DNA of 64,000 bases from an uncultured Azospirillum sp. (GTDB taxonomy: Bacteria > Pseudomonadota > Alphaproteobacteria > Azospirillales > Azospirillaceae). The stretch covers positions 1 through 64,000 of the forward strand of contig NZ_CAMLJP010000004.1 in assembly GCF_946480385.1 (NCBI RefSeq). The letters run 5' to 3'. The position numbers and the translations under genes were made by a program. Below are positions 7,654-15,722 of this stretch, piece by piece. Numbering within the stretch: position 1 is the first letter of the stretch; every line of letters starts with the position of its first letter. The notes beneath the pieces are model-generated. The model had not been told where the DNA came from and did not search any database. It saw only the letters and a program-made list of their open reading frames with translations.

Positions 7654-10612
7654 GGCGGGCCTCCGGCAGTCGTCCGTTTTCGATCAGCATCGATGCGTAG
7701 TCGGCCTTCAGTTGGCGGTCGGCCGGGCGGCGCTTGCGCAAGCCCTCGAACAGTGCCACGGCGTCATCGACCTTGCCCAGCCGGTTCAGCAGATTGGCCT
7801 CCGTCTGGATCGCCGCATCACCGCGGCCGGCGCGGTGGCGCAGTTGGGACAGGGCGGTGCGGTAGAATGGAACCGCCGCTGTCGGGCGCTTCAGCGCGGT
7901 CAGCGCCTCGCCTAGGAAATAATAGGCCTCGTAATCGTCGGGACCGGTGGCGACGTAGCGGCGCAGCAGCCGTTCGGCGTCGGCGAGGCGGTTCTCGTCA
8001 TAGGCCAGCATGCCGAGCTGGCGCAGCGCGTCGGCATCCTCGGGCTTGCGCGCCAGCAGGGCGGTCCAGGCCTGGGCGGCGGCAGCGCGCTGCCCGGTCT
8101 GCTCGGCGAGGCGGGCGTAGCGGCGCAGGCGGTCGGGGGCGGCTTCCTCGGGCACGGCGGTGCGCAGGGCCTGTGCCAGTTCCCTGCCCTTGCCGGCCGC
8201 CGCCAGCGCCTCGATGTAGGGAGCCTTCAGCGCCGGCTGCGCCGGAGCGGCGCCTTGGCCGCCGAGCCCGGCGATGACGCGGCGCCCACCGCCATACTCG
8301 GCGAGACGGTCGTACCATGCCGCCTGTTCGGCCGGGCTGGACGCCGCCTTGGCCCGCGCCTCGATCCAGTCCAGACCGGCGGCGGGCGGGCGCGGTCCCC
8401 AGAGATAGGCGAGCTGCCGGAAATCCTCGCTCTGCGGCCCCTGCCCCGCCGCCAGCCGCTGCAGGGCCTGCTCCGCCCCCGTTTTGTCGCCAAGCGCCAG
8501 CAAGGCGGACACCGGCTCCCTCCGCTTGTCGGCGGGCAGACGGCCGTCGGTGGCACGCGCCAGCAGATAGTGTCGCAGGTCGGCCTTGCGGCCCAACTTC
8601 GTCAGCGTGTCGCGGTAGAGCGCATCCTCCGCCTCGGCCAGTGGGGCAGCGGTGGCGCGACTCTGCAGCAGGGCGGCGAGATCGGGCAGCGCATTTGCCT
8701 TGGCCGCCGCATCGGCATAGACGCCGAGCCAGTCACCACCCTGGCTCTCCGCCCAGCCGCGCAGCAATGGCAGGGCCGCACGGTAGGCCTTGTGGTCGAG
8801 CAGCATGGTGACGATGGCCTGCTGTTCGGCGTCCGACAAATTGCCTTTCGCCAGCTTGGCGGTCAGGTGTCGGGTCAGCTCCTCCGACCGGCCGGCGCCG
8901 GCCAGAGCGGCGATATAGGCGGCCTCCACCTCCGTGCCGCCATCCGCCAGCAGCGGAGCCAGCAGCGGCAGCGCCTCGGCCGGCTTGCCGGTGGCGGTCA
9001 GGGCGTTGGCGAGCGCCAGACGGCTACGCGGCGACGGGTCGAGCGCGAAGGCGCGCTGCGATGCGGCAAGGGCAAGCGCCGCCGCCGGGGGAGAGTCGGC
9101 GGCGCGCTCGGCGGCACTGCCGGCGATGTCCTGCAACAGGGCGACCGGCAGCTTGGCCTGCCCGGCCAGCCAAGCGGTGACGGCGGCGGGATCGCCGGCC
9201 TTGGCGGCCAAGCGAGCCCAGCCCTGTGCAGCGACCGGCGACGGCGTGGCCTGCCGCCGGGCCCCGAACCAAGCAAGCCCGGCCGGGGCGCGGTCGAGGT
9301 CGATGAACAGGGCGGCAAGCTCCTCCAACTGCTCGTCGGGAATGCCGCCGGACAGGGGCAGCCGGTCGAAGGCGGCGGTCGCCGCAGCGTGGCGGCCGGA
9401 GCGGTCGAGGATGCGGATGGCAGTGAGCTGGTCGCCGGGAGTCAGCACGCCGCCGGCAAGGCCGCGCTCCGCCCACCCTGCCGCGGCGGCAGGATCGCCG
9501 CGACCGAGCGCGATGTTGGCGGCCAGCAGCGGGTAATCGTCCAGGAATTCGTCGCCCAATTCGCGGTAGAGCCGGTCGGGGAAGCTGCGGTCGCCCTCGC
9601 GCAAGGCGGTTTCCGCCAGCCCGGCGAGAACCCAGTCGGGCACCAGATGCAGGTCGCGCCCCTTGGTCGCTTCCAGCGCCGGGCGAAGCATACCGGCATT
9701 CACCTCCAGCGCCAGCAGCCGGCCGAACTGGACATCCTCGACCGGACCGGGCAGCGCCGACAGGCGGGTCCGCGCCTCCTCCCGGCGGTCGGCGGCAATC
9801 AGCAGGTCGATGTAGGTCAGCTCCAGCGCCAGCACGTGCTCGCGCCCCGTCACCTGCGGCTCGATCAGCCGCAGGGCGAGGTCGGGGCGGGCAGCGGCGG
9901 CAAGCTGGCTCGCCAGACCGATCATGTCGGCGATGGTCGGGTGCTCGCCCAGCCAGCGCCGGGCGCGGTCGAACGCCTCCTCCTCGCGGTCGAGGTCGAT
10001 CAGCAGGCTCATCAGCAATTCGCGGCTGTCGGGTTGCATCTCGCCCTTGGCGCGGTCGTCGGCCCGCAACAGCCAGTCCACCGCCCCGGCATGGTCGCCG
10101 CGGGCGGCCAGCAGCGCCGCCAGTTCCTGCTGGGCCTCGACATCATCGGGACGCAGCGTGCAGTAGCGGGTCAGCGCCTCCACCTTCAACGCCATCCGGT
10201 TGCGAAACCCGGCGGCATAGGCGAGGTCGCGGTAGAGGTCGGCGCTGTGGCGCAGTTCCGCCAGCGCCTTCAGGTTTTCCAGATAATCGCCGGGCCGTTG
10301 CGCATCCTGATAGAGGCGGTTCAGCAGTTCCCGCGCTTCGACGGACGACGGCTCGGCGGCGACGAACTCCTCGGTCAGCGCGATGGCGCGGTCGACGTCG
10401 CCCTGGGCCAGCGACAGCCGGGTCAGCGGCATCACGGTGGTGCCGCTGCGGTCGCCGGCGGCATAGCGCTGCTCGTAGACGGCGCGGGCGCTGTCGTAAT
10501 CACGGTCGCGGAACTTCTGCAGGGCAAGCTCGCCGCTGTGCGGAATCAGCAGCAGGCTGGCACCGATGCCCACGAGCAGCACCAGCAGGACGACGAGGAT
10601 GTTCGCGCGCAT
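7634..10612 (-). CDS. pelB: PelB periplasmic TPR scaffold half, membrane-anchored
   Basis: A 992-residue protein: one N-terminal membrane helix (ILVVLLVLLVGIGASLLLI), then almost entirely TPR-like helical repeats, for example YDSARAVYEQRYAAGD near the start and RLADAERLLRRYVATGPDDYEAYYFLG near the end. In the Pel system the TPR part of PelB spans the periplasm and holds the PelA modification enzymes against the outer-membrane pore. The ATG at 10612 puts the membrane helix at the N-terminus; a GTG at 10648 would add twelve residues and overlap pelA. The stop falls inside the barrel gene's signal-peptide region (20-base overlap). Confidence 0.85.
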   Translation of the reverse strand: MRANILVVLLVLLVGIGASLLLIPHSGELALQKFRDRDYDSARAVYEQRYAAGDRSGTTVMPLTRLSLAQGDVDRAIALTEEFVAAEPSSVEARELLNRLYQDAQRPGDYLENLKALAELRHSADLYRDLAYAAGFRNRMALKVEALTRYCTLRPDDVEAQQELAALLAARGDHAGAVDWLLRADDRAKGEMQPDSRELLMSLLIDLDREEEAFDRARRWLGEHPTIADMIGLASQLAAAARPDLALRLIEPQVTGREHVLALELTYIDLLIAADRREEARTRLSALPGPVEDVQFGRLLALEVNAGMLRPALEATKGRDLHLVPDWVLAGLAETALREGDRSFPDRLYRELGDEFLDDYPLLAANIALGRGDPAAAAGWAERGLAGGVLTPGDQLTAIRILDRSGRHAAATAAFDRLPLSGGIPDEQLEELAALFIDLDRAPAGLAWFGARRQATPSPVAAQGWARLAAKAGDPAAVTAWLAGQAKLPVALLQDIAGSAAERAADSPPAAALALAASQRAFALDPSPRSRLALANALTATGKPAEALPLLAPLLADGGTEVEAAYIAALAGAGRSEELTRHLTAKLAKGNLSDAEQQAIVTMLLDHKAYRAALPLLRGWAESQGGDWLGVYADAAAKANALPDLAALLQSRATAAPLAEAEDALYRDTLTKLGRKADLRHYLLARATDGRLPADKRREPVSALLALGDKTGAEQALQRLAAGQGPQSEDFRQLAYLWGPRPPAAGLDWIEARAKAASSPAEQAAWYDRLAEYGGGRRVIAGLGGQGAAPAQPALKAPYIEALAAAGKGRELAQALRTAVPEEAAPDRLRRYARLAEQTGQRAAAAQAWTALLARKPEDADALRQLGMLAYDENRLADAERLLRRYVATGPDDYEAYYFLGEALTALKRPTAAVPFYRTALSQLRHRAGRGDAAIQTEANLLNRLGKVDDAVALFEGLRKRRPADRQLKADYASMLIENGRLPEARRVLALP

Positions 10613-10619
10613 CGCCGCC

Positions 10620-12911
10620 CTACCCCGCCGTGCCGCCGGAAGCGCCACCCGCCGGGCGAAGCCGCAGCAGCAGCGGCGCGATGGCGGAGACCGGCACGGT
10701 CAAGGCCAGCCGGCCGTCGGCGTCCGCTTCGGCGCTGCCCGACCACAGCCGGGTCCCGTCGCGCTCCGCCGTGACCGTCCAGCGGCCGGGCTGCGGCACA
10801 TGCCAGACCATCGCGCCCTCGCCATAGCCGGTGGCGGCGACGCGGAAACCCTGCCCTTCCGCGGTAAGCGCGGAGAAGGCCCAGCGCCCCTGGACCAGAT
10901 AGGGAAATGCTGCGGGTGGGTCGCGGTCGGCGCGGCCGGTCTCCATCAGCGCCACCACCGGTTCCGCGACTGCCGGGTCGAGCGCCACATAGAGGCTGCC
11001 CTGGCTGTGGCGCTGGCCCAGCACGCCGCTGGAGCGGGCGAAATCGACGGCGCTGGCGCTGGCATGGTCGAAGCGCAGCGTGTTCAGCGCCCCGCGATCC
11101 AGCACGCGCCAGCGCCGGCCGCCATCCGATCCACCGGCCAGCGGCTCGAACCGGGTGGTGTAGAAGCCTTCGGCGATGCGGGCATAGGTGGAGGCGCCGA
11201 TGGGCGCCAGATCCTGCCCGCGGGCGGCGGCCAGCACGGAGACCAGCGCGTTCAGGCTGGCGGCCTTCTGGCCGCTGTACATGTGGTAATAGACGTTGAA
11301 GGGCTTCAGCCGGATCGGGCTACCGGCATGCCGCATCGTGTTGATCAGATTGCGGTAGCCGTAGAAGCGGCCGGTCCACAGCTCGGTGTAGGTGTTCTCG
11401 TTGCTGCCGGCGGCGTAGATCTGCCGCTCCGCCCCCACCGGCAGACCGATGGGCGGCAGGCCGGTGATGGACGGGAAATCGGCGTCGAAACGGGCGTCGC
11501 CGCCGTTGATGTTGACGCCGCCCGCCTTGCGCACCGCGGCCAGCGCCGCCTCGAACGGCGAGGTGTCGCCCGACCATTGCACCAGAACCGCCCGCTTGCC
11601 GGTCGGGGCGAGCCGGGTGAAGTAATCGAGCGCGCCGCCGATCTCCTGGTCGAGGTCGAAGGGCTGCTGCAGATAGGCGCGCGGCACGGCGTAGCGGCCG
11701 ATGTCCGACACCTCGCCCGCCTCCTCCGCCGCATGGTCGTCGGCCTTGCCGGGGCGATAGCTGCTGTCGCGGCTGAGGAAGGGCGCCTCGTTCTGCCGGC
11801 TGTAATCCTTGAAGAAGGACCATTGGAACGGGTGGGTCCAGGTGTGGCTGGACGGCTCCACCTGCGGCAGGGCGAACAGTTTCTTTGCCGCCTCCAGCGA
11901 CTCCGGCGTGCCCTTCCACGTCGGGTCGAGGTCGCCGACGATGGGGGCGACACTGACGGGCAGGTCGGGAAACGGCTCGATGGCGGCGGTGCGCACCATG
12001 TCGGCGGACAGCACGCGGCGGTTGGCATAGGGCGCCACCTCCGTCACGTTGCGCCAGCCGTCGCCGTCGATGTGGCTGAAATAGATGCGCCGGCCCGACA
12101 GGGTGGTGACGTCGGGCTTCGGCAGATCGTCGGTGGCGAAGCTGTCGCGGAAGAAGGCGAAGGGATCGATGATCCATTGCCGCCGGTTGAACTCGGCGTC
12201 GAAATAGCGGCCGTAGCCGTCGGTCACCAGACCGCCGGACGGGCCGGTGACGACCAGATGGCTGTCGCTGGCCGGGTCGCCGCCGCGCCGCATCACCAGA
12301 TGGGAGGCGAAGCGCTCGTCGGTCTTGCGGAACTGCGGATAGCCGGGCAGCACCCCCGACAGCGGCCGTTCGAAGCCGATCATGCCGTCGGCCAGAACCG
12401 GCCTGGATTTATAGGTCAGGTCGGAATAGCCGTCGTCGTCGCGCAGCCCGAACCGGGCGAAGAAGCGGTTGGCGACGGCCAGCGGCACCGGTTTGCCGCC
12501 GCGCTCCAGCCGCACGCCCGATTGGCCCAGCACGGCGAAACGGGCGCCGCGGTCCATCGCCCGCCCGGCCCAGGCGATGTAGGCGCCGACATCGGTGAAG
12601 GGCTCCCCCGCGAACCAGCTGACGACGCCGCGCAGGTCGGGATAGCGCGACAGGTCGGGCAGCCCGCCGGCGACATTCCAGTAGGCCACCGACAGGCCGA
12701 GATGGTTCAGCGGCAGTTCCACCATCGTGTGGATGCGGCTCAGACGGATCGTGCTTTCCTCGCGCAGGTCGACCAGCGCCAGGATGGTGCGCGGCACCGT
12801 CTGCTGGGCCGTCGCGGCGGTCGGGGACGGGCCGGCGGCGAGCACGGGAAGGGCCATGCCGGGCAGAAGCAGGCCGAGGGCAAGTATCGCCGTCTGGAAC
12901 AGGCGCTTCAC
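10620..12911 (-). CDS. pelA: PelA polysaccharide deacetylase half
   Basis: Periplasmic deacetylase acting on N-acetylgalactosamine units of Pel. This 763-residue protein has a signal peptide (MKRLFQTAILALGLLLPGMA, cut after LAA), a Rossmann-like region, and a deacetylase domain with HIDGDG (metal and catalytic Asp) and SSHTWTHP (paired metal His). A beta-rich C-terminal region follows. These motifs match the carbohydrate-esterase domain of PelA. The start is GTG, overlapping the upstream hydrolase stop as GTGA. In Pseudomonas PelA the hydrolase and deacetylase are one polypeptide; here the deacetylase has its own signal peptide, so it is exported separately. Confidence 0.9.
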   Translation of the reverse strand: MKRLFQTAILALGLLLPGMALPVLAAGPSPTAATAQQTVPRTILALVDLREESTIRLSRIHTMVELPLNHLGLSVAYWNVAGGLPDLSRYPDLRGVVSWFAGEPFTDVGAYIAWAGRAMDRGARFAVLGQSGVRLERGGKPVPLAVANRFFARFGLRDDDGYSDLTYKSRPVLADGMIGFERPLSGVLPGYPQFRKTDERFASHLVMRRGGDPASDSHLVVTGPSGGLVTDGYGRYFDAEFNRRQWIIDPFAFFRDSFATDDLPKPDVTTLSGRRIYFSHIDGDGWRNVTEVAPYANRRVLSADMVRTAAIEPFPDLPVSVAPIVGDLDPTWKGTPESLEAAKKLFALPQVEPSSHTWTHPFQWSFFKDYSRQNEAPFLSRDSSYRPGKADDHAAEEAGEVSDIGRYAVPRAYLQQPFDLDQEIGGALDYFTRLAPTGKRAVLVQWSGDTSPFEAALAAVRKAGGVNINGGDARFDADFPSITGLPPIGLPVGAERQIYAAGSNENTYTELWTGRFYGYRNLINTMRHAGSPIRLKPFNVYYHMYSGQKAASLNALVSVLAAARGQDLAPIGASTYARIAEGFYTTRFEPLAGGSDGGRRWRVLDRGALNTLRFDHASASAVDFARSSGVLGQRHSQGSLYVALDPAVAEPVVALMETGRADRDPPAAFPYLVQGRWAFSALTAEGQGFRVAATGYGEGAMVWHVPQPGRWTVTAERDGTRLWSGSAEADADGRLALTVPVSAIAPLLLRLRPAGGASGGTAG

Positions 12912-13792
12912 CGCGGCGGCTCCGGAATCAGGCGGTCGAGTTCGACCGTCGAGACGTAGGGGGAAAAGCCGTTGGCGCGCTGCAGATCGTAGATCGCCCG
13001 GATGCCCGCGGCGTCGGCCGGATCCCAGTAGTCCAGGGTATGGAGCGACAGGCGCGGGTTCAGCGCCCCGGCGGCATTCAATGCCTCAACCTGGAACCGG
13101 TAATCCTCGGCGCTCTGGCGATGCGGGCGCTTGGCGGCGAAATCCCAGCCGGCATAGACGCTCTCGCCCAGCACATGGGATAGCAGCGGCGCGGTCTGCG
13201 GCAGGATCTCGTAGCCGCGGTTCTGCATCAGGCCGATGTCCGGCCAGTTGCGCCGGATGGCGCGGACCAGTGCCGCCGCCGCGTCGGTCATGCTGCGCCA
13301 GCGCTTCGCGTCGGTGCGCTCCAGATGCGGCGGGTTGTCGAGCGTGTCGAGGAAGACTCCGTGGAAACCCTGGCGCAGGATGGCGGGGACCAGCTCCTCC
13401 ACCACCAGCTTGACCCAGCGGCGGTCGCGCACGTCGACATAGAAGCTGCCGGGCCAGTTGGGGTTTTCCTGGTCGAGGATGCCCCAGCTTTTCACCCGGT
13501 CGAACCAGGGGCGGTGCGTCTCGACCTCGCCCACGCTGAGATAGCCGAGCAGCGTCTTGCCGCGGTCGGCCAGCGGCGAAAGCGGCGGGTGGGTGAGGCT
13601 GTCCAGCACCAGAAGCCGGTAGGGCTGGAAGGCGGACAGCGGCGCCGCGTCGGCGTAATAGACCGCCCAGGGAGATGCGGAAGCTTGACCGGAGTCCGCG
13701 GCCCGCAGGCCCCTGTTGGGCAGCGCCAGCAGCGCCGCACCCGACATCAGCCCTCCGGCGACAGCCCGCCGCCCGATCAAACCACCGGTCAC
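12908..13792 (-). CDS. pelA: PelA glycoside hydrolase half (GH166-type)
   Basis: A 294-residue secreted TIM-barrel hydrolase corresponding to the N-terminal domain of PelA, which cuts Pel and influences free versus cell-bound polymer. It reads WAVYYADAAPLSAF, LLGYLSVGEVETHRPWF, GFHGVFLDTLDN (Asp on a barrel strand) and LGESVYAGWDF (candidate catalytic Glu). These features also occur in the related endo-polygalactosaminidase (TM1410-like) families. The N-terminus IGRRAVAGGLMSGAALLALP has a twin arginine, so Tat export is possible. The GTG start at 13792 follows a GGGGTGG purine run. The family call is firm; which residues are catalytic is inferred. Confidence 0.85.
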   Translation of the reverse strand: MTGGLIGRRAVAGGLMSGAALLALPNRGLRAADSGQASASPWAVYYADAAPLSAFQPYRLLVLDSLTHPPLSPLADRGKTLLGYLSVGEVETHRPWFDRVKSWGILDQENPNWPGSFYVDVRDRRWVKLVVEELVPAILRQGFHGVFLDTLDNPPHLERTDAKRWRSMTDAAAALVRAIRRNWPDIGLMQNRGYEILPQTAPLLSHVLGESVYAGWDFAAKRPHRQSAEDYRFQVEALNAAGALNPRLSLHTLDYWDPADAAGIRAIYDLQRANGFSPYVSTVELDRLIPEPPR

Positions 13793-13825
13793 GCCACCCC
13801 TATCCTTTGCTCAACGCTCTCTTGC

Positions 13826-14752
13826 TCAGCCAAGCCACGCCAGCGTCTGGCGCAACCCGTCCTCCAGCGGCGTGTCGCAACTCATGCCGAAGGCGGCGAC
13901 CAGACGCGACGGATCGCCGATCGAGACCCGGATGTCGCCCGGCCGCGCCGGACCATGGCGCCGGTCGAGCGGCCGGCCCGACAGCTCCGCCAACACCTCC
14001 GCCAGCCGGTTGACCGAGGTCGGACGGCCGGTGCAGACGTTGTAGACGGGCGCGCCGGACTGCGGACGGTCCATCGCCGCGGTCAGGTATCGCACCAAGT
14101 CCTTTACAAAGATGAAATCCCGCACCTGCTCGCCGTCGCCGTTGATGGTGATCGGCTCCCCCCGGGCGATCTTGCCGGCGAAGATGGAGATGACGCCGGA
14201 ATAGGGCGATTTCGGGTCCTGGCGCGGGCCATAGACGTTGAAGAAGCGGAAGCCGGCGGTCGGCACCCCATGCACCCCGTCCGCCACCCGCGCATGCAGT
14301 TCGCAACCCAGCTTGTCGGCGCCATAGGCGGACAGCGGGCGGGTCGCCGCATCCTCGGCCAGCGGCATGTTCGGGTTGTCGCCATAGACGGCGGCGGAGG
14401 AGGCGTAGACCACCGGGACCGGACCGGCCGGATTGGCGCGGCGGGCGGCGTCGAAGACGGCGATGGTGCCGGACAGGTTGGCATGGTGGGTCTCCAGCCA
14501 AGCCTCGCGCGAGCGGTCGACCGAAGCAACGGCGGCCAGATGGAAGCAGCCGTCCACGCCGGCCATTGCTCCCTCGACCGCCTCGGCATCGGCCACGTCG
14601 CCGACGGTGACCGGCACGCCCTCCGGCAGGTTCTCGCGCTTGCCGGTCGACAAATCGTCGAGCACCCGCACCTCGTGCCCGGCCGCCAGCAGCCGCTCGA
14701 TCAGGTGCGAGCCGATGAAGCCGCAGCCGCCGGTTACAAGATAACGCGCCAT
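13826..14752 (-). CDS. pelX: UDP-sugar C4-epimerase, PelX-type
   Basis: Extended short-chain dehydrogenase of 308 residues that would interconvert UDP-GlcNAc and UDP-GalNAc, the latter being the Pel precursor. It shows the NAD motif GGCGFIGSHL, the catalytic SSAAVYG and Y-x-x-x-K (YGADK), and RFFNVYGPRQ and GDGEQVRDFIFV of the GalE/WbpP class. It is the first gene of the pel run, 33 bases before the pelA hydrolase start, which matches pel loci that carry pelX. A housekeeping UDP-glucose epimerase role cannot be excluded from sequence alone. Confidence 0.8.
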   Translation of the reverse strand: MARYLVTGGCGFIGSHLIERLLAAGHEVRVLDDLSTGKRENLPEGVPVTVGDVADAEAVEGAMAGVDGCFHLAAVASVDRSREAWLETHHANLSGTIAVFDAARRANPAGPVPVVYASSAAVYGDNPNMPLAEDAATRPLSAYGADKLGCELHARVADGVHGVPTAGFRFFNVYGPRQDPKSPYSGVISIFAGKIARGEPITINGDGEQVRDFIFVKDLVRYLTAAMDRPQSGAPVYNVCTGRPTSVNRLAEVLAELSGRPLDRRHGPARPGDIRVSIGDPSRLVAAFGMSCDTPLEDGLRQTLAWLG

Positions 14753-14804
14753 CGCCGCGGCTCCTCCGCCTTTGCCTCGTGTTTTTGGGTGATACGCGAA
14801 GCCA

Positions 14805-14831
14805 GAGCCGCCGGATCAGAATCCGGGGCTC
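14805..14831 (-). terminator. Hairpin at the end of the receiver gene
   Basis: GAGCC-G-CCGGAT, loop CAGA, then ATCCGG-GGCTC forms a compact stem that overlaps the stop codon of the CheY-like gene. No U tract follows on the minus strand, so it is at best a weak or Rho-assisted terminator separating that gene from pelX. Confidence 0.35.
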
Positions 14832-15216
14832 AGGTGCCGAGGAAACCGGCGACCGCGGCCTGGAATTCCTTGGGCTTGATCGGCTTGGACACATGGCCGT
14901 CGAAGCCGGCGTCGGCCAGCCGGCGCTTGTCGGCGGGCGTGGCGAGGTTGGTGACGGCAATGACCGTCGTGGCGGCGAGATCCGCATCGGCGCGAATCTG
15001 CCGGATCAGGTCCAGCCCGGACAGGCCGGGCATGACGATGTCCATCACCACCAGATCGGGCGCCATGTCGCGCATCAGGTCCAGCACGGAGGAGGCGTCC
15101 GACGCCTCGACGACGGAGAAGCCGCCTTCCTCCAGGCAGCGGACGAAGAGCTTGCGCATCAGCACATTGTCCTCGACCACCAGGATCGTCCGCGTCTTTT
15201 CGACCGTGTCCACCAT
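14830..15216 (-). CDS. Single-domain response regulator (CheY-like)
   Basis: A 128-residue stand-alone receiver domain. It has the acidic pair in ILVVEDN, the phospho-acceptor Asp in DLVVMDIVMPG, the conserved Thr in VIAVTN and the Lys in SKPIKP. It has no output domain. The start MVDTVEKTRTI at 15216 places the receiver directly at the N-terminus; an open frame extends 26 codons further but is unlike the family. It is co-directional with pelX, 77 bases away, and divergent from kdp. The cognate histidine kinase is not in the window, so the pathway (biofilm, motility or other) is unknown. Confidence 0.85.
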   Translation of the reverse strand: MVDTVEKTRTILVVEDNVLMRKLFVRCLEEGGFSVVEASDASSVLDLMRDMAPDLVVMDIVMPGLSGLDLIRQIRADADLAATTVIAVTNLATPADKRRLADAGFDGHVSKPIKPKEFQAAVAGFLGT

Positions 15217-15515
15217 CTCGCCATCCGACCTTTGTGGCGTGAGCGGCATGGCCGGCGGCGGGCATGGCGCGACGCGCGACCCTACGCTGCACATCCCTAC
15301 CGGTATTCACGCATTTTGGGCTGTGTAACGCTTTCGATCGATCAGGTCAAGCCGGCCGAAGGCGCGGCGGGATAGCCGGACTTCGGGACCATCGCCAAGA
15401 ACCAGTAAGCGAGATTTCTTTACAGGATCTTTATGCCGGCGGCGGAAATCCGCATCGACCCTTTATGCAGCCCTGCGCAATTGAAGGTGCACGCGCAACA
15501 AGGGAGGGCAACCGC
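15217..15515 (+). promoter_or_regulatory. Upstream region of the kdp operon
   Basis: About 300 bases between the receiver gene and the first kdp gene. Around 15413-15470 are spaced T-rich elements, CTTTACAGGATCTTTATGC and then CCCTTTATGC. They resemble the TTTACA/TTTATA half-sites bound by KdpE in enterobacteria; that resemblance is the only basis for the assignment. No kdpD or kdpE gene is seen in the window. Confidence 0.3.
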
Positions 15516-15599
15516 GTGCTCGACATTCTATTTCTGGCCGTGGCGCTGGCTTTTTTCGGGCTGAGCGCCGCCGCCGTCCGCGCCTTCGACCGGCTGTGA
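15516..15599 (+). CDS. 27-residue membrane peptide preceding kdpF
   Basis: GTG start with a GGGAGGG ribosome site seven bases upstream, giving MLDILFLAVALAFFGLSAAA followed by VRAFDRL. It is one hydrophobic helix with a positively charged end, like KdpF in size but not in sequence (it lacks the GYLGYAL core). It ends 20 bases before the KdpF start on the same strand. I believe similar small proteins accompany kdp in other alphaproteobacteria, but this is from memory. It is probably an accessory subunit or assembly factor of the K+ ATPase. Confidence 0.65.
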   Translation: MLDILFLAVALAFFGLSAAAVRAFDRL

Positions 15600-15619
15600 G
15601 CGGGAAAGGCAAAAGGACC

Positions 15620-15709
15620 ATGACCGTCGATCTCATCCTGGGCGGGCTGGTGGCCGTGGGGCTGCTCGGCTACCTCGGCTACGCCCTGATCCGTCCCGAG
15701 CGGTTCTGA
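15620..15709 (+). CDS. kdpF: K+-transporting ATPase small subunit KdpF
   Basis: A 29-residue single-helix peptide, [20 protein letters not shown] then YALIRPERF. Length, the GYLGYAL core and the position 13 bases before kdpA identify KdpF, the lipid-like stabilising subunit of the KdpFABC complex in the inner membrane. An AAAGG ribosome site precedes the ATG. Confidence 0.88.
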   Translation: MTVDLILGGLVAVGLLGYLGYALIRPERF

Positions 15710-15722
15710 GGAGGACTTTCCG

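Noticed and set aside
10566..12959. 797-codon plus-strand open frame opposite pelA
   Set aside because: The complement strand encodes a clear PelA deacetylase with catalytic motifs; the plus-strand product has no recognisable features.
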